Of a DNA stretch of 64,000 nt, positions 27,601 to 39,600 are shown in pieces. The stretch covers positions 1,202,573-1,266,572 of the forward strand of contig VZTG01008989.1 of NCBI GenBank assembly GCA_013397845.1, given 5' to 3'. This DNA comes from Melanocharis versteri. Its lineage: Eukaryota > Chordata > Aves > Passeriformes > Melanocharitidae. Below the pieces are notes generated by a model. That model was not told where the DNA came from and did no database searches. It was given only the letters and a program-made list of their open reading frames with translations. The position numbers and the translations under genes are program-made. The number at the start of each line of letters is the position of its first letter. Position 1 is the first letter of the stretch.

Positions 27601-30600
27601 ATGCTGAAAGAAAGTGGGCTGTGGACGTGTAACTACATTGTACATTAAATATTACTTTCTGAGAATAACATAATGTTTATACATGAAGATTTGATTATTT
27701 TTCAAGATGGATGGTTTCAAAATACCAAAATCTCCACACGATAGAAAAGACATTTTTCTGGTTAGATTCTTTCTAGTTTTCTTGTGCTGCCCCCCTTATA
27801 TGGTAGATTAGCATTCTACTTTGCCCAAGCCTCCCATAGAGCTTATACATAAGGTCAGAATTAAATTTTGGACCCCAGGTTGTCTATTTCCTTTCTTTCT
27901 ATTTTAATCTGGTGTGTGGTGTTGGCAAAAAGCCCAGAGAGCCATCAGTCTAACTTTGAGGCCATTGCAGAGAAAAAGAGGCACCAGCAATGGTGCTTCC
28001 AGTCTTTTTTCTTATATTGTGCTGGTCCTGGTTGTTTACAAGTGCAATTACAGGTCAGCTTTCATCAGTAATGCATGTAAAATACTGCCCAAACAGGAAA
28101 AACCATAGTGACTTATAAACACAATTACATTTTTTCCTAAGATTTCTCTAAGTATCTGACTATATGAAACATTTGTATTGGAGGTATAATGCTGTGAATC
28201 GCTTCTTTTCTGAAAGCTGTCGCCAAAGATGAGATGGAAAAATTTGGTTAAAAAGGAAATACAAACTGGAAATTGGTAGATGAATTTTGGGTCCTGATAA
28301 ATGATTTTAAAAGTGAAATGTATATCAGAAAATAGGAAATCAAAGTTAATAGCAGGTGCATGGATGGGCACACACATCACTGCTGGAATTTAGGGCATTT
28401 TCAAAACCTTTATAGCTTTGCTCTAAAATGTCCCATTATGCCAGAATATTTGCTTAAGAATAACTACATCTTTTGTACCACTTGCAAAAGGCACAGTTTG
28501 GCTGCGTATGAGGTATAAGACATGCAAGCACTGAAGCATATTCCTTCAAATTTTTAAGATCTTTTTGTTATTTAAAATTATTACTGATATGAAATGAGCA
28601 CAATCATTTTAGATCTGAAGTTGTAAGATTCAGATAGTCTTTGCAACTTGATTGCAAATGAACTTTCACACGATATGTATTCGGTATTATTTAATTAGCT
28701 TTTGGAATAACAATAATAATAAATACTCAGCAAACTAGTTAGCTAGCTTGAAAGCTGGAAATAGCTTTAGCAAGAATTTTAGTTGCACACAACTTTTGAG
28801 TATTTTTCATTGTACAGTGTCATGGAAGCAAAATTACTTTGGTTTTATGCCTTGGCTTACCTTGGTATCATACCAATATTACACAAGGTATTTTTCTCTG
28901 AATATTTTCCTGAGGGATACTTAGCCACATCCATTTAAAATAGCAGTATGTTTTAGAGTCATAGGTAGTAGTGTAGGTGTCTTGGTTGGGATCCCTCCGA
29001 TTTAAAGAAGGATGTTGCTACATCTCTTCTGTATTTTTTTCTTCTATGCTATGCAGACAGAAAAACATAAATAATACCCAGAATCTGAACATTCGATAAT
29101 TTCAATCTCCTGATCTGTTGGCAAGCCAAGCTATGTTTGTCAACACCATTATGTGTGATATTTTTCAGACAGACCCCAAACAGCCTTTGTGAGGTATCTG
29201 TATTTTTCAAAATACGGTTGTTGAAAAATATCCTTTCCCCTCCGTTGAGTGTATGTTTATTGTGTCTGTGAGACCGTTTCCTAATTAATATTTGCTTGAA
29301 ATCTAATTTGATTGAGTAAAACATAAAATGCAAGTAAGAATATTGTAAAGATCTTATGGATAAACCCTTCTTATATACAAAGGACCTGCTTCTGTGATGT
29401 ACATTAGTATTAACTAAAATGGAATTTGAATGCATTCCCAGATGCTTTACTGAATCAGGGTTTATATTCCCTCAAAATTTGCATCTGTCAAAAGTGTTTT
29501 AAAAATTATAGGCCAGATTGTAACTGGCAGGTGGTGGAGAATGGGGGATTGAGGTGTTTTGCTGATCTTGGCATTGCTTCCTAGCCCATTTTCTCATCTG
29601 CAGTCTTTAGGTTTTCTCACTGTTCTGGGCTAATCTGGAACTGAAGTGCAGCAGTATGGGATGTGATTTCAAGTTGGGATTGGTTCAGTCCCTGTTCAAA
29701 ATTAGAAATATTCTTTTCATATACTCAAGATAGTCTTAAATGCACCAGTCCAAACAGAACAGTTCCAGTCCACTTACATGGGTCAAGCATTAGCAGATAC
29801 AATTATGTGTCAGGAGCTGAAGTTACTCACTGTTTACGGCCCTCTTCAAAGACCCACCTCCTAATTTGTGGCTATTTTCATAAGCATCTTTTAAAGTTCT
29901 GAAGAAAGTTTTCTTAGTCCACTGACAACTGGCTCTACCTTTTTTGCTGCTGTTGGTTCATAAGCATATTGAAAAGAAATCTTAGGGTTAACTAACCTCT
30001 TCAACTTGCAGACAAGATTGGTGTTCTGCCCCACTCTCCCCATTTTCTTCTTGACAAAATTTGGTGTATTTATTAGTAATGTTAGTGTCTATTTCCCTGA
30101 ATATCTTTTGCAGTTGACATAAGCTCCAGTATCAGAATTCACATAGCTGCGTGAATTCTATTATATATCACTGGCACAAATACAAACCACAGCATAACTA
30201 GATCACAGAATTGTCAAGGTTGGAAGAGACCTCCGAGAACATCTAGTCCAACCATCAACCCAGCAGCACCATATTCACCCCTAAACAACATCCCCAAGTG
30301 CCACCTTCAGATGCTTTTTGAACACTTCCAGAGATGGCAACTTCACCGCCTCCCTGGGCAACTTACTCCAGTGCTTAACCACTCTTGCAGTGAAAAATAA
30401 TTTTCCATTATCTAATCTTTATCTCTCCTGGTATGGCTTAAGGGCGTTTTTCTCTCATCCTTTCACTTGAGGCATGGCAGAAGAGACCAACGCCCACCTC
30501 ACTACAGCCTCCTTTCAGGTAGCTGTAGAGAGCCGAGTTGTAGGTCACCTCTTCTACATTGTGAAAAAAATTCATTTGTTTAGATGGATTCAGTTTGCCC

Positions 30601-33600
30601 AGGGAGAAAATCTTGAGCAAGGTTTTCAGCAAGGGTCTTAAAAAGAGGATTTTTTATTCCTTTGTGGAAGATGGTCTTGCATTTTTCTGCATAATTGTGT
30701 AAGTTTGCTGTGCATTTCTGTGAGTTTTCCCCTTTACTGTCCTGTAGCTCATTATTAGCAAGGTTTCAACAACATGGAAATAACAGCAATGTTTCAGTTA
30801 TAAGTTGCTTTTAGGCTGTATATAGCTTAAAGCATATTTCAGGATGCTTGAGTTAAAAGACGCTCTGGAATTTCAGATAACAAAATTACTGTTAATTTTT
30901 AATCCATGCCAAATAATATTGCAGGAAGTGAAACATAGTTATTAGTAGTGAGGGTAATAAAGCTCTCCCAAAATACCAAGCAAACTGACAGCTTTGAAAA
31001 AGTCAGAGATAACATATTATGGAGACGGGAAAACAAATATTTCTGGTATCAACTGATGTCTTCCTGCCAAGTTTGTGCTGGTCAAAGTGTACGTTTACTT
31101 CTGAGTTCAACAGTTTTCACTTCCTTGCACATCGTATGCTAGAAGGAGCGCGCAGCCCGTGAGGGTGGGAGGTGGTGTTTGCATGGTGTAGGTGGGGTTG
31201 CTCCCCACTGCCTTTGAGGGCTGACCTGTGTCCCCACAGGGCAGGTGACGTGCAGGGGCTGGAGCAGGGGGGGAATGGAGCTGTTGGGAAGTGGTGCAGG
31301 GGCTGGAGCAGGGAGGGAATGGAGCTGTTGGGAAGCGGTGGCACGCGCGCACCTGCCCGTCATCTGCTCGGGGCCGCCTGCATCTGCCCGCACGCCTCTG
31401 CCACGCCTGAGCAGGAATGTGGGCTGCACATCTGTCCCGGCTTTCTCTGCAGAAGCAGATGGCTGTGTGTAGCTTCTGAGAAGCCAAGTGTTTTCTGAAA
31501 TGAGCCACTTGGAGGTGGATGCGTTTATAGGCATATGGTTACCGTGCTTTGGTGGACGTACTGGAGGTTTTCAAATCACTATAGGAGAAATGTTCATCTG
31601 GAAGATATCAGAAACAGCAAGGCTAACCAAGAGCTGTTTCGTTCCCTTTCTTTTCAAGTGTATTCTTGATTGACATGGTCGTTGTCCAGGGGTTAAAAGT
31701 CAAGACAGTGTCCAGTTCCTATTTGTTACTTCTTCTATGACTTCGGTCAAATTGTTCAGTTCTTTCTTGTATTTTAGTTCTTGCTTGTAACAGTCATGCA
31801 CCAGTATGATAAGAACATAAGTTTTTTAGACAAAAGTGCTGTGTACATGTGAACTTTTAATACGTTAACATTAATATTGATGTCATACTCCTCCCCTTCA
31901 TCTTTGTTTTGGGATTATTTCATTTGATATTCACTAGAAAATAGCTGAGATGTGGTTGAAGGAACTTTTTATAAAGAAATGGAGCTGTGTTGAGAGAAAA
32001 GTGATAGAAGTACATTATAATATACCTTACCAGCATTATTTTTTAGCATCTCAAGACATCATCACTTGTTAAGACATTCTAATCCCAATGTTACATGCAA
32101 GGAAAGAACACACGGGGACAATAAACACCAAGTGTGTAAAGGTAGTTGTATATTACTGCCAAAGAAAATTAGTGATTTATGGAAAGACTTAGTTAATTGT
32201 TTAGTAATCTCATCTGCTTGTCTAGTGTCACACCAGCACCATGCACATTAACTAAAAAGGCATATTACATTCATCTAGGCTGCTATGTATTACCCTGATA
32301 AATTTAAAAGAAGAGACATTCAGTTCTTGCCAAATACAAAGCTATGTAGGCATTGGTTTTAGCAAGGACAGATAATACATACCTAAGTATCTTCTCCTAT
32401 TACCAGTAGTTTTGTTTATACTCTCTGTGTGTAGAATACACAAACACGTTTTGGCAGAAAATGTTTCTATGCTAGGACTTAAGTTCCGTGAGTTCCTCAA
32501 TGAGAGCTTTACTTTTGAATGTAATAAAAGCGGAGCTATGCCGATACACTTTTAAAAATCCATCCCTCAACCTGCTCAGTGCTTTTAACTTTCCAGCAAA
32601 ATCAAACAATTGTGTGTTGTATTTGTATCCTGAGGCTTCAATACAATAGAGAAATAGTTCAGGCTAGGAGCAATGGTAAGTAGTATTTTTCAGTTACAGG
32701 AGGCTGAAAGCGTAGTGGTGTTCTGCAGGAAGTTTATTTTGGCACATCACCTTCTGCATAAAAAAACCAAAAAGGTACCCTTTGTTTTAAAATGGCTGTG
32801 GATCAGTTCCTGAGGCTGAAATGTTATCAGCAAAGTGCCTGCAGAGTCCAGTGCTGGCTGAAGGGCTGCAATCCCAAAGTTTGGCTTATTACAGAGCATG
32901 CATTTTCTTTAAAACAGCATTCTTCTCTGTGTTAAATTCACCTTTAAAAATGGCCAAGTTACTCTCACATAAACTCTTTCTCTTTTTATTTTTAATTTGC
33001 TCTGACATAGTGCCAATACAAGAAAATGTAGAATACTACATGCAGATAATTTTATTTTCTTTAAAACCTTTATTTGTAGTCAGTTCTTTAATAGCTCAGA
33101 AGACCATTTTTATGTAACAGCTGTGTGCACCAAACAAGGATTCTCTAATTTCTCTGTCTGTATTCATCTAAACTGTAGCACAGGGTTGGCATTCTTGTGC
33201 CAAAAGGCAGCAACTTTCAAGCTGTGTATGGCAGTTTTCCATTTCAAAAGGAATAGGTGTTCTGGAAGGGGATACTCTAGTTACAAATGAATTCCTGATA
33301 TCTTGAACATACCTGATCACAGGTTACAGTTTGTCAGTTCCCTTCACAGGTCATTTGAAATGCTGCTGTGTGAGTCATTTGACTTGTCTTGGACCTTGGG
33401 ATTGTCATGAAGTAGAAGCAGACAAGTTCTTCTTTTCTTCCTCAACCTGTGGATGTAACACCTAGAAAATTCCTCAGCCAGAGCTGTTTACTGTGGACCA
33501 TATCACTTCAAAGGGCGAACCGCAGTATCAACAATCTTATTGTGCAGCTGCTTTGCAATACAAAGAAACCCAAAGAGAAAAAAAAAAAATCCAACAAAAC

Positions 33601-36600
33601 CTATATTGTACGGGCAAACAGTATTTGCTCTACTGGAATTCTCTGCACTAGGTATCTTGATTCAATGACAGTTTTATTTGAAGAGCTTATGACATGAATA
33701 ACAGTCATGATAATGTGTCTGGAAGCTGCAGTGCTTCAGACATGCTAAATTTTGCCTAATCTAGTTCTGCTGAAATTCACTGATCTTTCTGGTGGTTTCA
33801 GTGGGAAATAAATGAGGCCCTTAAGAAATATAAACTCAAACAGCTTAAGAGTGGGGGTGGTCCTACATTAGGACAACTCGATAAAGCTGGAACTTCTACT
33901 CTGAATCTAGGGAGGAGAAAAAGAAAACCAATTTTCAAGCTTGGCTAATTAAGCCTGGGACAATTGTAGCAGCGAACTGAGCAGTTGCAGGCCTAACCAG
34001 CTGTCATTTGCTGATAGAGGCTGGGGCTGTGGAAGGACACCTGCATTAGCAAAGGCAGCCAAGCACACTCTGCTGAGTAGTTCTGTTGGTGGCAGAATTT
34101 TTTCTCCTGAAACTTTCTTCCATGGACCAGTCTTATGATTAAACAAAGAGGTAGTGCTAGATTAAGGTGTGGATAAAGACTTTAGAGCAAGAGTATGGTC
34201 TGGATGAGGCAGCAGCAAATGAAGACCCTCATTTTGAAGATTTTGGTGATGGAGCTAGATAGTGTAGAATAGAATACAGAAATACACAGTGAGTGTCAGA
34301 AAGTAAAGGAGTGGAACAAGTTTGATGTTCGAAGGCTTACAATGGAAAGTTACTGGGAGAGAAGTGACTTTTGCATGCTTTTTGAATTTTTTCTGTGTCC
34401 CCTAATAACGTTTGAATGTGTTGGCCAATTTCAGCTGCAGTTGACAGAGATGTAAGAGTCTGGGAGAGCAATACTTACTGCTGGTTGTTTTAAATAGACA
34501 GCAGGGAAGATGGAGAAGGCACTCTAGGTTGCCCAATAGGAGGAAGCTTTAGCATGGCATCATTTTATTAGGGCATCCATGAGAGAGGGAGATACCACTA
34601 CAGGCTACAAGAATTTTCAGAGTCCCAAATGAATAAAATGTACTTTCCTACCAACTAAATTCAATATTATCTGTGTGATGGAAAGGTGAGGAGGTTCGAG
34701 GAGAAGTATGTCACCAAAAACATGAGCAAATATTTAAGACATTAAAATTAAAACCCAGATGAATCCATTCACTTTTATAGAAGGGACATGGCTGCTGGCT
34801 GGGCTGCAGTCACATGGTTAGCCTGATGACTTTAATTCAGAATTGATGTCAAACTGCTGTGGATGTCACAGGTATTTGGACTGTCATTAGCACTTTAGAT
34901 CAGCATTGAGCAATTATGGCTAAAATAAGAAAAGTAATTTTATTTCAATCTTTTTGCTGGTGTTAATGTGCTGTCCATTGCAGAACTGAATAAATAAGCT
35001 GAGAGGAGTAAACTTTTTAACTGTGAAATTCATTATCACAGAAATGTCACTTATGCTGGGATTTGTTGTGGATATGATTAAGAGTTCTGATAAAGGCAGC
35101 GGTTTCTGAAAATTAAACAAGAAATGAGATGCAATCTTCTTGGAACTGAAGGGGATTTTTTTCTGGTTGCAAATTGTTTAGCAGTAGTACTTTTGTGTTA
35201 TTATTTGTAGAGTGCTTAATGGTAAAAGCAATTTTTAATTTTTTTTTTAAGTTTACTTCAGTGGTGGTTTTGGCTTAATGTAAATAGGAGTGTTGTTCCA
35301 CAGAGAGGTATCATTTTACATCAAAGTCCTGATAAAACCCAGTAAATAAACTTCCCTGAACATATAAGTACTAAACAATTGAGTTGTTTACTGCTAAATA
35401 TTTACTTCAAAGTCTTAAATGTGTTTAAAAACTGGTTTTTCTAGTTTCTGTTGCAGCCGATGCCCTCATAGAATCTCTTTTCAATCCCCATTTTCCTTTG
35501 CACACACCTTGTTTAAGCAGGAAGAGCTTAATTTAAGCCTTAATCTTTTATCAGAATAAACCTTAGTCTGTTTTCAAAATACCGGTGCTCCTCTCCCCCC
35601 TCAGTCTGACAGGTGCCAGCAGCTTATTGCTTAAAGCTGACTGATGCCTGGTAAATGCACTGTTCCACCAGCCCACCTCCGTAGGGTGACGCTCCTGTGA
35701 CTTACCAACATCGCACCAGTTTAGGTTATGTTTTTCTCAAGAACAGAGAATGGAGCTCCAGTGTGCAGAGGGGCTTTGGCATCCTTTGCCAGCTCCACTG
35801 GGAATTTACACTAATGGCTGAAGGCAGGACAATCTGGTCCCTGTCTTTGGGTTGAGGTTGTTTAGTGATGCTTTCCATCGCAGAGACTTGTCATCAGCTG
35901 AGCGTTCATCTCTCTATATTTAGAACACAGTGTGCCTTAGTGCTCTCAGGCAAAGCTAAGCCTTACTGTTTTAATGACAAGTTCCTGAGATAGGATCTGC
36001 CTGCTGCCTTAATTGCTCAAGCACAAATTGCCTATGGTTAAATATTTGATCATTTAAGATACAGGTGGCTGCGGGGGGAGTTAATGTAAGAAGCAGCATA
36101 CTGATGATATACTGACTGAGTTCAAGTGGATCTAAAAGGAACTGGTTAAACTAGACAAGTACACAGATTTTGATCACTACCACTTGAATCCCAGCAGTTT
36201 ATTGCATGGGACAAATTACATTGATTTGTAACTATTGTTATTGAATTGATTAATTTTAACTAGAAATCATCAAATACTAACCTGCCCTTGAGTGCTATGT
36301 TTTCCCTTTTATCACAAAAACAGGTATGTTCTTTTGTAGGTGACTGGGGAAGGTGGGGAAGGAGGAGTGGGAGAAATGCCTTACATAATTTTAAAGTTTT
36401 TTCTTTTTAAATTTATACCTCAAAATGCTAGCCGTAGTAATATCTTCTGTATTCAACTTCACCACAGGAAGAAGGCAACAGAGTAGGAAAAAAGTAAACT
36501 TTAACCTAAGTACCAATTATTAATACAGACTTCTTACATTGAAAAAGAGCATGCCCAGAATGTTGTTGAAGATCCTACTAAAGGAACCAGTTTTTAAATG

Positions 36601-39600
36601 AAATGTTGTACTTAGTACATTGAGATACAGAGGACGTGTAAAATAGCACAAGTAAAGAACTGTAAAATTGTCATCATATCTTTTTTCCTTGGTTTCTAGA
36701 AATTCAGATGGTGAGATGGCTTTGCTGGTGTGTGTGTGGCTCTGGCCTTCCTTTGTGTCTGCTGACATCTGGCACGTTCAGATACTCGCCCTCACATTTC
36801 AACTCTCATAGAACCTCTTTATCATTTTGACAGAATTTGAAGCCTTTAAACTCCGATCAGTTGGGGGCAAAGGGGTTTTTTTTAGTATGCTCTTGGAAAT
36901 AGTTTGTGCAGCTTTCAAAATGCATAGTATAAGGTTTACACCTCTATCAAAAAATCCCTTGTGAATCCACAAAGAAGAGTCAGAGGACTAATAGTATTGC
37001 CTTAAAACATAAAGGTATTTTTACATCCTGGTTGTTTTTTTAAATTATGATTTTATTAGATGAAATTTGAACTGGAAATTTGCATTTAATTCACAAGATC
37101 CATGTATTTTCTCTTCCTGTAAGTTAAAACTGTCCAGCAGGATGTGGAGTCTCTTGGTCTAGATTTGCAAAGTGCTCCTGTGAGCAAACACCTTCCACCC
37201 TGCAAAGCCTCATTCTGTCTCCAATGCATGTGCACACAGCCACAGAGATCAGCCTGAACTCAGTGGTATAAGTCTATGATGATGGCTCTTCTAGCAAAGA
37301 GATTTCTCAAATTGTTAGAAAAAAACTGTATACATCGTGTTGTGGGTGCTGTAGCACTTCTCTTGCTCTTTTCAAGTAGCTTACCCAGTTCAGATCAAGC
37401 CTCTGCTATCAGTAACCTCTGCTGCAAGGATGCTAGAGGACTGTGAGCTTCTGAGTTCTCAGTCTTCAGTTAATGCTGGCAAGTAGGAAAAAAGTGATCT
37501 TTTTCCCCAAATGCTGGGAGGGTGGGGAGCTGCCGTTGGTAGGCGCAGCAGCAGGGGCACAGGACAGGCAGCTGGTGCAGGAGGAGCAGTTCTCACACAT
37601 TCATGTGTCTCTCACACAAATGTCATCAGCTGGTGGTAGGAGCAGCAGCAGCGAGATCACAGGGGTGTATCTCACGTGGTTCACTGGGGTCCTGAGTTTA
37701 TAGAAATAGTAAAAAGAACAGACACAATTTCCGAAAGGGAGTAATCTCGAGGGTGTAATGCCCTGCAAAACAAGACTTCTTTTCTTTTGGAATTTTCCAC
37801 TTCTCATCATGACATCTTAACGTTGCAGACATCAAGCAGTTGTGAGCATTCCCATGGCAAGGCAACTCTGTGGTTTGCCATGTGCACAACCTCATTGTAA
37901 CAGACTCACTGTCCTTTCATTTTCTTTGGTTTTCCTTGCCAGACATGAAAGATAGAAACTACCCTTTAGTGAATGTATTTCCTGTCCTATTAAAATAAAG
38001 AGATCACTGCTGATAGCTCGTGCCTTGGTCTTGCTCATGCTAATTTCCATTAAAACACCAAGCCTTACCTGATATCCATCACACACAAACACACACAAAC
38101 CTTCCACCCCTCAATACTACAGTGCTTTAGGAAAGTTCTGGACTGATATCCCTAGACAATGAAGTCTTCTACCTGTAAAGCCTGTCACCAGCAACATTAT
38201 TTTATCTTTTAGGTCAATATGTCTCAAGTGTAATTGAAAAGAGCACAGCTAGGGTTGTAAATGATGTGGGCACACTTCCTTAGCAGGTCTTAAGATTTGA
38301 TCTGGTGATCGGAAACAATCTAGTAAATGCAATGTAAGAATCTCAGCTGCAACATGAAAAGTGACTGTGTGCACTCTTGCAGTTTACTTTAGTGCAAATA
38401 CTGGTTCACTTAAACCACATTCCTCTTTCACGTACCCTTCAGCATTGTTAAACCGTTTGCAAACCCCTGCTTTACTTGCCAGAGCAAGAGAGTTATGAGT
38501 GTTCATGTAGTTACTAGTCTCAGCTGGCAAAATGGTAGCTGACATCTGGAGGCAATAACTTCCTGAAACTCAGTGGCATGATCCCCTACTGAAAATACAT
38601 TTATTTTAAAGGGAGGGCAGAAGAGAGTCTCCTTACTCAAATATGAAGTGTCACGATCAGAAAAATATGGACCTTTCATTTTCTAAATGACTGCTCAAAT
38701 TCTTGTGGGACGTGTCCCTGCCCATGACAGGAGGCTTGAAACTAGATGAACTCTAAGGTCCCTTTCAACCCAAACCATTCTACAGTTCTGTGAAATTAGC
38801 TTGTGTTGTCTGCATTTATCTGGATGTCAGTGGTTGTCTCCAGTTGTCTGCACTGGATGAATTTCAAGTACTGACTGTCATGTTGGGTCAGTGCCCTGGT
38901 GGCCAGCTCGATGCCTTTCCAGGAATCACTAGAGACAGCAGAAGTTCTTCCCAGAGGGCTCTGAACCTCCCTGCCTGGCATCTCTCTGCCTGCATCTTCA
39001 TATCTAGATCCTCTTCTGCTTTTGCACTGTACAGAAAACAGCCCATGGAGATGCACCTCGTATCTTCAAGTCAGCTGAACAGAACCCTACTGCCCCTTGT
39101 CTGTGGTCAGGGAGAACCCCATCACAGAAGTCAGCCTCACCTAGGCAAATTATGCAACAGAATTCAGCTCATTGCGTAGTAGTGCAGAAAACCTAACTCC
39201 TTCACCAGGGTCTGGCTCTATTCTCCAAATGATTTGTGATTTTCATTTTTGGAAGAAGCATTGTAGCTCGCTATTGCTAGCAAAGGTTTCCTGCCTTCGT
39301 TATGTGGACCTCAGGAAGGAGAAATTCTGATTCATTAGTACTACATTTCATGGATTTTGCTACTACTTGTCATTTTTTTAAAAATAAGGCACTGACCGTG
39401 TATGCCCATACCTTTAAGTCTTTTGTAGATTTTTCAAGATGTAAGATGTAGTAATAATGGCCAACCTTTTCCATTGCATTTCAGACAAACAGTTCACAGC
39501 TCTGCAGGAGCTAGGGCTAAGACAATTTGGGTCACTTTTTGCCCCTTCTGTTCTGAACTGTTTTGGATATTATTCCATTTCTGGTATAATTTATACTGTA

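Noticed and set aside
31107..31534. Overlapping frames of about 110-130 codons on both strands
   Set aside because: Consequence of the GC-rich island and its tandem duplication.
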